Shown in pieces: positions 1 to 8,234 of a DNA stretch of 64,000 nt; the stretch's first letter is position 1; every line of letters starts with the position of its first letter. This DNA is from Hymenobacter baengnokdamensis (GTDB lineage Bacteria; Bacteroidota; Bacteroidia; Cytophagales; Hymenobacteraceae): positions 1,240,001-1,304,000 of the forward strand of contig NZ_CP044285.1 in the NCBI RefSeq assembly GCF_008728635.1. Reading direction: 5' to 3'. The notes under the pieces are model-generated. The model ran no database searches and had not been told where the DNA came from. It saw only the letters and a list, made by a program, of their open reading frames with translations. The position numbers and the translations under genes were made by a program.

Positions 1-204
1 GCACCCGCCGACGTGCGGGCGGCCCGGGTGTTGCGCCGCGATGCCCACCGCACGGCCGCCGACGTACAGGCCATCATGGGCAAGCAGCTCAGCGAAGAGG
101 AAAAGCTGGCTCGGGCCGATTACGTAGTCTATAACGACGACTCGCAGCTGGTGCTGCCCCAGGTGCTGGCCCTGGACGCCGGCTTTAGAATGGGCAATAA
201 GTAA
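1..204 (+). CDS. coaE: Dephospho-CoA kinase, C-terminal part (partial)
   Basis: The reading frame is open from base 1 and ends at 204, so only the last 67 codons are present. The text around VQAIMGKQLSEEEKLARAD and YVVYNDDSQ matches the end of CoaE, where a lid helix rich in R, Q and K is followed by an AD-x-V-x-x-N motif. CoaE phosphorylates the ribose of dephospho-CoA in the last step of CoA synthesis. The P-loop is outside the window. The stop codon lies inside a long inverted repeat shared with the convergent gene on the other strand. Confidence 0.8.
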   Translation, partial: APADVRAARVLRRDAHRTAADVQAIMGKQLSEEEKLARADYVVYNDDSQLVLPQVLALDAGFRMGNK

Positions 205-269
205 TGGGTAGTAGGTAATGTCGTTCTACATTCTTGACCAACATTACCTACTACCCATTACTTATTGCC
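193..269. terminator. Perfect 29-bp inverted repeat between convergent genes
   Basis: Bases 193-221 are the exact reverse complement of 241-269, with a 19-base loop. The hairpin covers the coaE stop codon and ends four bases before the stop of the convergent GNAT-like gene, so it probably acts as a bidirectional terminator. The arms are AT-rich and much longer than a simple terminator, so it may be a member of a dispersed palindromic repeat family. Confidence 0.7.
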
Positions 270-272
270 AGG

Positions 273-1448
273 TCATCGGATAATCGGGTAGCGCTCAAAG
301 GGGCGGTCCACGAACAGCTTGCGGTAGGTGGCGTGGGTTTTTACGATTTTGGCCCCGATGCTGCGCGTGGTAACGAGCATGCGGGGGTTAAAATCGCCAA
401 TCCAGTTCATTTCGATAGTCTGGTAGCCGGCCTCGATGAACCGCTGCTGCTCCCAGGTAAGCAATGCCTGGTCCACGCCCTTGCCCTGATAGTCAGGTAT
501 TACGCCGTAGATAATGCCGAGCAGCTTCTTATCGCGCCGCTGCATGTAGCGCCAGCGCTGCCACAGAAAGCGCAGCTTGCCGGGCAGGTTGAGGCGGTGG
601 CCGATGTGCTTAAAAATCTGGTTCAGCTCGGGCAGGCTCAGGAAGAATGCCACCGGCTGGTCGTGGTGGTAAGCGAAGGCCAGCAGGCGCTCATCGAGCA
701 CGGGCTTCATCTCGCGTACGAGGTTGCGGGCCTGCGCCATCGTCATGGGCTTTACGCCGGCGTGGCGGCCCCAGGCCAGGTTATACACGTGGTGAAAATC
801 CTGGGCCAGCTTTTCGGGCTCGGCCTGGCGGGCATGGGTAAAGCGGTACTCGCCAGTGGCCTCAAAGCCGGCCAGCTTCTGGTGAAAGCTCGGGTGCAGG
901 GGCATTTCTACCGGCCGGTGGCAGGTGTACTGCTTAAAGTAGAGCTGAAACCCGTAGTTCTCAAATAGCTTCTGGTAGTAGGCCGGGTGCCAGAACATGC
1001 CGTAGTTGGGCTCGCGGTCGAAGCCCTCGATGAGCACGCCCCAGAACCGGTCGCGGTCGCCAAAATTAATAGGCCCATCCACGGCCAGCATACCCCGGCC
1101 GCGCAGCCACGCGCAGGCCACTTCAAAGAGCTGATTAGCGGCGGCCTGGTCGTTGATACATTCAAAAAAACCTATACCTCCGGTGGGCAGGGTGGCATCG
1201 GTAGCAGTGGCCGTAAGGGCATTAACAAAGGCCGCGATGCGCCCGATAACCTCGCCCCGCTCATTGGTGAGCAGCCAGCGCTGCGCCTGGCCACCCGCCG
1301 CGAAAAGCTGGTTTTTAGTGGGGTCGAATACGGCCTCTACTTCATTATCGAGCGGGCCGATGTAGGCGGGCTCGTGGCGGTGCAGGCGGTGAGGCAGCGC
1401 GCAAAACTGCCGCTGCCGGGTAGCAGAATTAACTTCAAGCAAAGGCAT
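273..1448 (-). CDS. GNAT-fold hypothetical protein
   Basis: A protein of about 391 residues counted from the ATG at 1448. The frame stays open up to 1607, but the extension is basic, of low quality and overlaps the small gene on the other strand, so the shorter start is preferred. Text such as GVIPDYQGKGVDQALL near the C-terminus resembles the acetyl-CoA binding loop (Q-x-x-G-x-G/A) of GNAT acetyltransferases. FINFGDRDRFWG-type and PxYxxLFExxGF-type text is seen in conserved Bacteroidota proteins of this kind. The substrate is unknown. It is probably transcribed alone towards the hairpin next to coaE. Confidence 0.6.
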   Translation of the reverse strand: MPLLEVNSATRQRQFCALPHRLHRHEPAYIGPLDNEVEAVFDPTKNQLFAAGGQAQRWLLTNERGEVIGRIAAFVNALTATATDATLPTGGIGFFECINDQAAANQLFEVACAWLRGRGMLAVDGPINFGDRDRFWGVLIEGFDREPNYGMFWHPAYYQKLFENYGFQLYFKQYTCHRPVEMPLHPSFHQKLAGFEATGEYRFTHARQAEPEKLAQDFHHVYNLAWGRHAGVKPMTMAQARNLVREMKPVLDERLLAFAYHHDQPVAFFLSLPELNQIFKHIGHRLNLPGKLRFLWQRWRYMQRRDKKLLGIIYGVIPDYQGKGVDQALLTWEQQRFIEAGYQTIEMNWIGDFNPRMLVTTRSIGAKIVKTHATYRKLFVDRPFERYPIIR

Positions 1449-1536
1449 TGGGCAAAGGTAGCGGCCCTGCGCTGCTGGCAAAACCCTGGGCCCGCCCGCT
1501 GCGTTGAGGAAACGCCTTCTCTTTACTGAAATTAGC

Positions 1537-1695
1537 ATGAGACGCTCCGACATTCTGACACGCCAAAACCGGATTGTGTACACCTTGCTACTCGTAACGG
1601 CTGCCATTGGCCTGGCCTGGGTGCTGTGGCGTCATCAGTACCTGGCGGGCCGCGAAAGCCCGTTGCCGGCTGCCTCCGCCGTGCCCGCCCGCTAA
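1537..1695 (+). CDS. Small single-pass membrane protein, unknown
   Basis: A 52-residue ORF from the ATG at 1537; an upstream ATG at 1504 is possible but adds an unconvincing extension. It has one hydrophobic segment (IVYTLLLVTAAIGLAWVLW) after a basic N-terminus, then a short polar, Pro/Ala-rich tail, so it should be a single-pass inner membrane protein. No family is recognised. It is divergent from the GNAT-like gene. Confidence 0.4.
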   Translation: MRRSDILTRQNRIVYTLLLVTAAIGLAWVLWRHQYLAGRESPLPAASAVPAR

Positions 1696-1791
1696 GCGGC
1701 TGGCTGGGCTGATTGTCAGGCGCCGCTGGCTTAAGCAGCTAGCGAAGCCAGTGACAGTGCCCGGCGCTTTAATCAGCTAAGCAGCGCTACG

Positions 1792-2430
1792 CTATTCGGC
1801 AGCTTCCGCTACGGTCAGAAACGCTTGCACGTCTCCGGTCAGCAACCCTACGTGCTGCGTGATTTTTTCGATGGGCCAGTCCCACCAGCGCAGGGCCAGC
1901 AGGCGCTGCACGGTGGCTGCGTCGAAACGCGGGCGCAGCTGCTGGGCGGGGTTGCCACCCACGATGCTGTACGGCGGCACATCTTTCGTTACCACCGAGT
2001 AAGCCCCCACGATTGCACCGTCGCCGATATGAACGCCGGGCAAAATGGCGGCGCGGTAGCCCAGCCACACGTCGTTGCCAATTACCGTGTCGCCTTTGCG
2101 GGGGTAGGCTTTGCCGGCCATCGCCCCCTGCCAGTCGTGGCCAAACACGGCGAAGGGGTAGGCCGTAACCGCGTGGGTAAGGTGGTTGGCACCGTTCATA
2201 ATAAACTCGACGCCCGAAGCTACCATGCAAAACTTGCCAATGCGCAGCCGGTCGCCGGTAAAGTCGAAGAGGTAGCGTACCTGCCGCAAAAAGTTGTCAA
2301 CCGTCTCGGCATCATCGTAATAGGTATAAGCGCCCACGCTAATTTGCGGGTGTTGCACCAGGTTTTGTAGAAAGCAAAGCCGGTCGTAGCCCGCCAGCGG
2401 GAAAACGGTAGAGGCGTCGGGAGCAGCCAT
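1792..2430 (-). CDS. CatB/Vat-type hexapeptide acetyltransferase
   Basis: About 212 residues from the ATG at 2430 (an ATG at 2442 is also possible; the frame runs to 2520 but that part is basic and poorly conserved). It has left-handed beta-helix hexapeptide repeats, with the XAT landmarks ISVGAYTYYDD, GKFCMVASGVEFIMNGANH and GNDVWLGYRAAILPGVHIGDG. The last of these is the typical xenobiotic acetyltransferase signature, and the histidine in NGANH is the expected catalytic base region. Relatives acetylate streptogramin A or chloramphenicol, but many are housekeeping acetyltransferases, so drug resistance cannot be claimed. It lies just outside the element. Confidence 0.75.
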   Translation of the reverse strand: MAAPDASTVFPLAGYDRLCFLQNLVQHPQISVGAYTYYDDAETVDNFLRQVRYLFDFTGDRLRIGKFCMVASGVEFIMNGANHLTHAVTAYPFAVFGHDWQGAMAGKAYPRKGDTVIGNDVWLGYRAAILPGVHIGDGAIVGAYSVVTKDVPPYSIVGGNPAQQLRPRFDAATVQRLLALRWWDWPIEKITQHVGLLTGDVQAFLTVAEAAE

Positions 2431-2619
2431 AAGCTGGCACATGGGTCCAAATAAAGCCACAAGCGGCAGCGCTAAAAATAAGCGCAGCCGACGACAAGAT
2501 GCACGAACCCCTTGTCTCAACGTCCAAAACGTTCGGTTGCTCCTAAACTTGCGGCCCTTGGTGAGGCCACAAGTAAGACCCAGCTGGTAGTTTCAACAGA
2601 CTTGTGTAATTAAAAAGCA

Positions 2620-2655
2620 AAACACCCACTCAGCTTTGCAGCTAAGTGGGTGTTT
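2620..2655 (-). terminator. Terminator of the original tRNA-Val gene, outside the element
   Basis: Bases 2620-2630 pair with 2645-2655, with T/A-rich flanks. It lies seven bases beyond the left copy of the tRNA 3' end, where a terminator for the minus-strand tRNA would be. A near-identical hairpin is at 39440-39475 beside the intact tRNA. This left copy is therefore read as the original chromosomal terminator. Confidence 0.6.
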
Positions 2656-2661
2656 ATCAAC

Positions 2662-2709
2662 GTGGGAGATACTGGGTTCGAACCAGTGACCCTCTGCTTG
2701 TAAGGCAGA
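2662..2709. repeat. attL-like 48-bp direct repeat: displaced tRNA-Val 3' end
   Basis: These 48 bases are identical to 39483-39530. They hold the 3' acceptor arm, T arm, variable loop and most of the anticodon arm of tRNA-Val(TAC) on the minus strand. To the right the tRNA sequence stops, so this is not a working tRNA. It is the signature of site-specific integration into a tRNA gene by a tyrosine recombinase, which is encoded at 2860-4209. Confidence 0.9.
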
Positions 2710-2823
2710 GGTATGGTAGTGGTTGTTGTTAACTGATGCAGCTTAAATATTGCTTAAAACAGCCTTAAAGGGCATATTGGTTAATTAGGTCTAGTGATTA
2801 TTACTGGTATTTTCACTACATTT

Positions 2824-2858
2824 GTGTAAACCGACGTGTAAACCAACGCGGTTTACAC
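2824..2858. promoter_or_regulatory. Putative recombinase arm sites at the left end
   Basis: GTGTAAACC occurs at 2824-2832 and 2836-2844, and its inverted copy at 2850-2858 ends one base before the integrase ATG. The same pair with the same three-base gap occurs at 39412-39432 near the right end. Paired repeats near both ends suggest binding sites for the integrase or its directionality factor. The copy touching the start codon may let the integrase repress itself. Confidence 0.55.
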
Positions 2859-2859
2859 C

Positions 2860-4209
2860 ATGAGCAAAACCACTGAGTACAAAGAGGGACGGGCTACGGT
2901 CCGTATTGTCTATTACACAAGCAAAACCCTGGCTGATGGCAGTCACCCTTTCATGGTGTGCATCACCAAGGACCGCAAACGCAAGTATCTAGCGACCGGC
3001 CTCTCGCTGCTGCCTAAATACTGGAACGCCGAGAAGAGCAACTACCGCGACGCCATCCGCAAGAGCTATCCCGAGCCCCACCGCGAAGACTTACTGACGG
3101 ACCTAGAGAAGGAGGAGCGGAAGTACAGCAAGGCGGCCACGGAGCTTGCCAGGGCCGACGAGCAACACGATGCGCCTGCCGTTGCCGCTAAGGCAGTGGA
3201 GAGTCGCAAGGCTACGCGCCGCGTGCTATTGCTGGCCTATATCGAAGAGTTAGCTCAGAGTATGGTGCTGGCGAAAAAATTGAAAAACGCCAGCGTGCAT
3301 CGTGATTTAGCTAGCCAGCTTCGGAAGTTCATCAAAATGGAATACGAGGTAGCTGACCTGCCCTTTGAGCGCATCAACGTAGCCTTTTGCCAAGAATGGG
3401 AAAATGCGTTGCGTGCCACTGGGGCCGCTGATACGACGCTTTCCAATCGCTTCCGCACCCTGCGAGCTGTGTTTAATAAAGCCATCGCGACCGGCGCTGC
3501 TAAGCCTGAGCATTATCCCTTCGCCCGCACTGTGGCCGAGAAGCACAAGTTCAGCATCGGCAAGTTCGACGTGAGTACTGCTAAGCGGGCGCTTCCTCGC
3601 GAGGCCGTGGAGCGCATTGAGGACTTCGAGCCAGTTACCGACCGGCAGCGCCTGGCGAAGGAGGTATTCCTTTTTTCCTTTTATGTGGGGGGCATCAACT
3701 TCGTGGACCTAGCTCAGCTACGCTGGCAGGATGTGAGCTTCAACGCAAACGGCCAGCCCGAGCGACTCCATTACGCGCGCCAGAAAACTGGCGGTAAGTT
3801 CGCCTTCCGGCTGTTGGAGCCTGCCGCTGCTATCCTGATGGCCTACGAGCCGTTGACGCGGGCTTCCGCGAAAAGCTATGTATTTCCTATTTTAGATTCG
3901 GGGCGCCATATGAGCCCAACTCAGATTGATAACCGCTTGCATAAAGTGATGGGCATGGTTAACAAGGACTTGAAGGTGGTGGCCGAGGAGGTTGGCATCT
4001 CGATTTCTCTCACGACCTACGTGGCCCGTCACTCCTTCGCTACCAACCTGCATCAGGAAATTGACAATATTGGAATAGTTTCGCAATTGATGGGTCATAA
4101 GACGGCAGCCGTGACCGCTACCTATCTTGATGACTTCGCTTCCGCGCAGGTCGATTTAGCCTTAGAAGGGTTGTTGCGTAAGCCCAAAAAAACTTTGACC
4201 GAGCCGTAA
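2860..4209 (+). CDS. Tyrosine recombinase / integrase, Bacteroidota type
   Basis: 449 residues. The N-terminal third is the Arm-binding and SAM-like region of Bacteroidota integrases, and the catalytic domain runs from about residue 215. Visible motifs are VARHSFATNL, LMGHKTAAVTATYL with the nucleophile Tyr near residue 422, and a beta-hairpin Lys in RQKTGGKFAF. The position of the first catalytic Arg reads VGGINFVDLAQL and has no Arg; IntDOT of CTnDOT also lacks it. The gene sits 150 bp from the left tRNA repeat and should catalyse integration and excision at tRNA-Val. Its start is fixed by the ATG right after the putative arm sites. Confidence 0.92.
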   Translation: MSKTTEYKEGRATVRIVYYTSKTLADGSHPFMVCITKDRKRKYLATGLSLLPKYWNAEKSNYRDAIRKSYPEPHREDLLTDLEKEERKYSKAATELARADEQHDAPAVAAKAVESRKATRRVLLLAYIEELAQSMVLAKKLKNASVHRDLASQLRKFIKMEYEVADLPFERINVAFCQEWENALRATGAADTTLSNRFRTLRAVFNKAIATGAAKPEHYPFARTVAEKHKFSIGKFDVSTAKRALPREAVERIEDFEPVTDRQRLAKEVFLFSFYVGGINFVDLAQLRWQDVSFNANGQPERLHYARQKTGGKFAFRLLEPAAAILMAYEPLTRASAKSYVFPILDSGRHMSPTQIDNRLHKVMGMVNKDLKVVAEEVGISISLTTYVARHSFATNLHQEIDNIGIVSQLMGHKTAAVTATYLDDFASAQVDLALEGLLRKPKKTLTEP

Positions 4210-4335
4210 ATGTCATAAAAATATGCGGTGGGTTCCGTTGCAATTTTACGGATACTTAGTAGCACCTATCAGTAGCTGCCGAGTGAGTTTTCCAACTAAC
4301 CCTAATTACTTATCGCACCCTCCCTTACTCTCAAC

Positions 4336-4599
4336 GTGGGCTTCGCCCACATCCTGGATGAGTTCCGCAACATCGTGCGGCAGGAACTCGCCGCCCTTCT
4401 GCAAACCCCCCACGCTGCGTCTACGGAGGCGGTTGGCGGTATTGACCTTGCAGTAGAAATCACGCGCCTTAGCAAGTCGCGCATCTATGCTCTCGTGCAG
4501 CAGCGAGGCATCCCGCACAGTAAACGGGGCAATAAGCTGTATTTTAATCGGGCCGACTTACTGGCTTGGGTTAAAGTGGGCAACCGTAAGGAAAAATAA
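4336..4599 (+). CDS. Helix-turn-helix protein, excisionase-like
   Basis: 87 residues from a GTG at 4336. The C-terminal half reads as an HTH_17/MerR-like winged helix: ITRLSKSRIYALVQQRGIP, followed by a wing with KRGNKLYFNRADLLAWV. This is the pattern of excisionases and small element-borne DNA-binding proteins. It follows the integrase on the same strand, the usual place for a recombination directionality factor, though it could equally be a transcription factor of the element. Confidence 0.7.
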   Translation: MGFAHILDEFRNIVRQELAALLQTPHAASTEAVGGIDLAVEITRLSKSRIYALVQQRGIPHSKRGNKLYFNRADLLAWVKVGNRKEK

Positions 4600-4627
4600 A
4601 GCCTCTTTCAATCCTTGACTGCCGACC

Positions 4628-4670
4628 GGCGTGTTATGGTTGGGGTGATAGCCCCTTGCCGTAACACGCC
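4628..4670. terminator. Hairpin between the convergent HTH and polymerase-like genes
   Basis: 4628-4639 pairs with 4659-4670 with one mismatch, and GGGG/CCCC arms form a nested inner hairpin. It lies between two converging genes and has no long T run. A role as bidirectional terminator is likely but not certain. Confidence 0.4.
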
Positions 4671-4710
4671 GTTTGCTTGGCCTACCGATGAGGTGAACTA
4701 CCTGATTTTA

Positions 4711-6273
4711 CTAGGCCTCCTCGTACTGACGTGCCGACACGTACTGGCCCCATAGCTCTCGCTTAATACAGGGTGCCACCCCCACTTGCGCAGCTAGCTC
4801 CGTCTCCATCAGGCGTTGTACCTGGTCGGCGTGGGGGAGGGGTACGACCAACGAGTCGTGAACCGTCAGCATCGGCACCTGCGGCAGCGCCTTAGCGACT
4901 TGGCGCCCAATCCGTAGCAGTAGTAGCCTAGCCTCAAGTGTTTGCAGCAAGCGGGGCAAAGCGGTATGGTCTCCCTTTTTCAAGAGGCGCACGACTTTAT
5001 CCACGGTTGGAAATATCTTGGTGAAAGCTCGCTTTCCGGGCGTGGAGTAGTTGTTCTTACTAAAGAGCACCAGAAAGATGAGTTCCTTCACGGCGCCCAG
5101 CGTTGCTGCCAGGTTGGCCTCTTCTTCGCCCAACTCAGCCATAGCCTCCCGCAGCCGCTGGTAAAACTGCCCGGAGCTTGTCCACTCGCGAAATTTATCA
5201 AGCTCTTGCTGCTCAGCTTCATGTAGGGTATTTACTAACATAATGTCAATATCCCCTCCTCTCTCCTTATTCCTCTCCCTTATCTCCTTCCCCACCTCCT
5301 TCCACCTCAAGCGCCCGCGGACGCCCGCGTGCTTCTGCAACGCTGGGTTGTAAAATATGGGGTCCAGTAGCAGGTTGAGCAAAAATGGCTGGCTATTGGC
5401 CAAATCTAGCGAGACGAGTTGGCCTTGGCCTTCGGCGTATAGGTAGGGGCGCAACACGCTGCTCATGTTGGTGAGTGTGGTGTGCAGTCGCCCTCCAGCT
5501 TGGTCCAACAAAGGGTTCAATTCCTGCCCCGCCAGCCGGACGACAGTATTCACCCGTTGGTTGTACTGTTCCACGGGGTCTACGAACTGCTCCACATCCT
5601 GAGCGTGCGCCCACCGACGCTTCCAGCCCGCGCTCTTGCGCCGCCGCAAGCTGGGGTTGACCTGCTGGCGAGCCAACTCTTCAGCAGCGGCCTGTAATGC
5701 TGCTCGTTCGTCAATGCGAAAGGGCGTGGCACCTGGCTCAAGCCAGCCCAACAGGTGTCGGTGCTCCCGGTAGCGCATCCGCTCTTTGCCCGATAGGTCG
5801 CGCTGCTGGTGCTGGCGACTTAGTCGAACCTTAGCCGCAAATTTATCATCTCCTACGGCCACCAGTTGCACGCGGGGGTGGCTACGGGCGGTTGGCCCAC
5901 CTCCTAGCGACTGCTCGCAATAAGCTGCTGGAAAACGGTAGCCAGTGCACTTACCCCGGCGGTTGGGCGAAGCAGGCCGGTAGTGGTCATCGGTTTCAAG
6001 CAAGCCCGTCTTCACGGCGTATTTCAGGTACAGGTGGTAGTCGCGGACGGTCCGTTGCATCCGCTTCGCACTCATAGGCACGAATCCATTCCATTCCCGC
6101 ACCCGCCGAGCTAGCTTCCGGTTGTGGGCAGGCAACTCAGTTACCAAGCTGAGTAGGTGGGCTAGCGCAGCCCGCTTAAAGTCGGGGACTTGGTGTGGAG
6201 GATGCAGCAGCAGATGCTTATCCAAATCGAGTGTGGCGGGTAGCAGTAGGTACATACACTGCGAAAAACGCAA
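4711..6273 (-). CDS. Protein with family-A DNA polymerase-like palm, element core
   Basis: 520 residues. In the C-terminal half three blocks appear in the order seen in family-A polymerases. These are GRLHTTLTN (261-269) then LVSLDLANSQPF with D290 as the motif A Asp; K396 in KELIFLVLFSKNNY, resembling motif B; and TVHDSLVVP with H472-D473, resembling the motif C His-Asp. No 3'-5' exonuclease domain is visible, and residues 1-250 are basic and unassigned. If the reading is right, it may replicate or repair the element. Alternatives are an inactive homologue or an initiator protein that mimics the fold. It is transcribed towards the HTH gene. Confidence 0.55.
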   Translation of the reverse strand: MRFSQCMYLLLPATLDLDKHLLLHPPHQVPDFKRAALAHLLSLVTELPAHNRKLARRVREWNGFVPMSAKRMQRTVRDYHLYLKYAVKTGLLETDDHYRPASPNRRGKCTGYRFPAAYCEQSLGGGPTARSHPRVQLVAVGDDKFAAKVRLSRQHQQRDLSGKERMRYREHRHLLGWLEPGATPFRIDERAALQAAAEELARQQVNPSLRRRKSAGWKRRWAHAQDVEQFVDPVEQYNQRVNTVVRLAGQELNPLLDQAGGRLHTTLTNMSSVLRPYLYAEGQGQLVSLDLANSQPFLLNLLLDPIFYNPALQKHAGVRGRLRWKEVGKEIRERNKERGGDIDIMLVNTLHEAEQQELDKFREWTSSGQFYQRLREAMAELGEEEANLAATLGAVKELIFLVLFSKNNYSTPGKRAFTKIFPTVDKVVRLLKKGDHTALPRLLQTLEARLLLLRIGRQVAKALPQVPMLTVHDSLVVPLPHADQVQRLMETELAAQVGVAPCIKRELWGQYVSARQYEEA

Positions 6274-6487
6274 TGCCAGCGCAAGAAACCAAAGGGAAGT
6301 CCCGGTTGAGATTAATCCTCAGTTATAATTTAGATACACAAATTTTGCCCTAGCCATGCATCTCCACTGAGCTTAACCCATGACATACTGCTCGTCACTA
6401 CTAGCGGCTATACTCCCGTGCGGGCGTGGTACCCCACTAATGGCACGCAACTACTCTTAGAGCGGTTCCTACTTCGGCGTAGTTCAC

Positions 6488-6901
6488 TCATTCGTTATCC
6501 TCCTCAACGTAATCCCCTTCCTGATACTCTTCCAAATCCTCTATATAGGCGGCACACAAATGGTAGACAAGCAACATGGGGGACGAATCAGAAGTTGTAA
6601 ACAATTCCCGCTGTTCAATATATAGCTCCTCGCCTCCCGGGCTATCGGCGTGCGTAAGACGGTCACCAGCCACGGGTAAACTGTTGGTTAGTTTGTAAAA
6701 GCGGTGGATTTGGTCGAGCGCCGCGTCATGTGCCCGGCACCAGCGCGCGTAGCCTTTGCTCAGGCGTTCACTGCCATCTAGCTGCCCAAGCATCACGCTG
6801 TGGTAGCGTTTGTGCACCGCCTCGCTCATGCGTGTGCTCCAAGTGACCCACACATCTAGGTCGGGCGCGATACGCAAATAGTCGCCTTGTGTACGAATCA
6901 T
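6488..6901 (-). CDS. Unknown protein, last gene of a three-gene set
   Basis: 137 residues, acidic at the C-terminus (EEYQEGDYVEEDNE). No motif or family is recognised. Its ATG overlaps the stop of the gene upstream by four bases, so the two are translationally coupled. The set (7789 to 6488) lies between the XRE regulator and the polymerase-like gene. Confidence 0.5.
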   Translation of the reverse strand: MIRTQGDYLRIAPDLDVWVTWSTRMSEAVHKRYHSVMLGQLDGSERLSKGYARWCRAHDAALDQIHRFYKLTNSLPVAGDRLTHADSPGGEELYIEQRELFTTSDSSPMLLVYHLCAAYIEDLEEYQEGDYVEEDNE

Positions 6902-7326
6902 GACGCTACTGAAAAGTCAGTGATTGCAGAAGTGGACCGCATCGCCTCATAGCGGTACCGCACGATGTCTAAGCAGTAGGTGATAACAACCTGCTCGTTG
7001 CTCCCCTGATGGCTTACTGCGAACTGCCGCTCTTCCACCCGCAATTCTAAGGGGCCCACCAAGAACTTGTCCATTGGTGCGGGCACTTGGCCGCTAAGGC
7101 GATAGAGGTCGGTCAGGACTTGAGCCGTACGGTCATCCAACTGCTCAATGGTACTTAGCACCATCGAGGCGGCTTCAGCTACGTGCTCTTCCGCTTTTAT
7201 ACTGTCTTGTTCGGCAGTCTGGAGACGGAGTTGCCACTCCTTCGTAAAAGCTGGCGTGCGTGCCGACCAATGCAGAAATAACCTCAGGTTTGGGTTTAGC
7301 TGATAAGACAATTGAGAGTCAAGCAT
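6898..7326 (-). CDS. Unknown protein, middle gene of a three-gene set
   Basis: About 142 residues from the ATG at 7326; the frame is open to 7494 but the extra part overlaps the preceding gene in another frame. A helical stretch (residues 28-66) is rich in E, A and Q. No family is recognised. Its stop overlaps the next start by four bases and its start is seven bases after the previous stop, so it belongs to an operon. Confidence 0.5.
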   Translation of the reverse strand: MLDSQLSYQLNPNLRLFLHWSARTPAFTKEWQLRLQTAEQDSIKAEEHVAEAASMVLSTIEQLDDRTAQVLTDLYRLSGQVPAPMDKFLVGPLELRVEERQFAVSHQGSNEQVVITYCLDIVRYRYEAMRSTSAITDFSVAS

Positions 7327-7333
7327 AGTACTA

Positions 7334-7789
7334 CTACTGAGGGCTGAAAATGGTCCGTATATGTGCTTTACCGTCACGGCGCTCAGACTCGGCCCCAATG
7401 AGAACCGACACACTGATGCGCTCCCCACTAGGAGTCCGCCACAATTGTTCGCCAATGCTGGTAAACTGCCGGTTGTAGAGACGCACGACGGCATCCAATT
7501 CGGTTAGCGGTGACGACAGCGTGGCTAGACTACACTTGCCCTTGGTAAAGTAGTAAGTGAGGGAACGGCTACCGTCGCCATCCTGAAAATGGACCTGTAC
7601 TTCATCGGTAGGGGTGCCTGGCTTGCGGTAGTAGCCTTCATACTGGTAGACCCCCTCTTTGTGTAGACTATCTAGCACTTCGAGTAAGGGCAGGCCGAAG
7701 CGTTGACCAATGGGTTCGGTAATTTCAGGCGGACTAGCCTGCGAGCGAAGCACTAGAAGTAGGAGTAGGGTAAGTAAGTATTTTTTCAT
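7334..7789 (-). CDS. Secreted protein of unknown function, first gene of a three-gene set
   Basis: About 151 residues from the ATG at 7789. MKKYLLTLLLLLVLRSQAS is a clear Sec signal peptide with a likely cut after QAS; there is no lipobox Cys. The mature part has no recognised domain. An exported protein beside two cytosolic unknowns, all tightly spaced, is unusual in an element core. Confidence 0.55.
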   Translation of the reverse strand: MKKYLLTLLLLLVLRSQASPPEITEPIGQRFGLPLLEVLDSLHKEGVYQYEGYYRKPGTPTDEVQVHFQDGDGSRSLTYYFTKGKCSLATLSSPLTELDAVVRLYNRQFTSIGEQLWRTPSGERISVSVLIGAESERRDGKAHIRTIFSPQ

Positions 7790-7869
7790 GAGCTGGCAGA
7801 GTAACGCCCAAAAATAAGGCGGCAAATCCGAAATGCATCACCAGGGATGCTTTTTGCCGTCGGGTCGCG

Positions 7870-8121
7870 ATGGAGCTTGCCGCCGTGAAACACGCGGCCG
7901 GAATTTTGGCTTTTGGCCACCATTTGCGACGGCTGCGCAGGGCGCGAAAGCTCACCCAGGAGGCGTTGGCGGATTATGCAGAAATTTCCCGCCCCACTGT
8001 ACAGCGCATGGAAAAGGGCCAAGCTGCCCCCACCCTGGAAGTGTTGCTTTCCCTGGCGCAGGTATTGCAAGTACCCCTGCGCGACCTAATAGATGCGCCT
8101 GGCATCACCCCACAGGAGTAG
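7870..8121 (+). CDS. XRE-family HTH regulator
   Basis: 83 residues. A Cro/CI-type helix-turn-helix covers most of the protein: LRRLRRARKLTQEALADYAE, then ISRPTVQRMEKGQAAPTL with the recognition helix and the E-x-G-x-x-x-P-T turn. It is divergent from the secreted-protein operon and convergent with the aquaporin gene. It probably controls the element's core genes. Confidence 0.85.
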   Translation: MELAAVKHAAGILAFGHHLRRLRRARKLTQEALADYAEISRPTVQRMEKGQAAPTLEVLLSLAQVLQVPLRDLIDAPGITPQE

Positions 8122-8234
8122 TGTCATGGGGGGTTAGTGGTTAGAATCGTCTCTAGTTGGACAAGATAAACTATCCAGTAAATCCACTTAACTAGCTGTT
8201 TAATAAAGGCGTAAATTATTAGCGAGGTTAATTT

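Noticed and set aside
2662..2709. A second tRNA-Val gene
   Set aside because: Only the 3' part is present; the 5' acceptor and D arm are missing, so it is an attachment site remnant.
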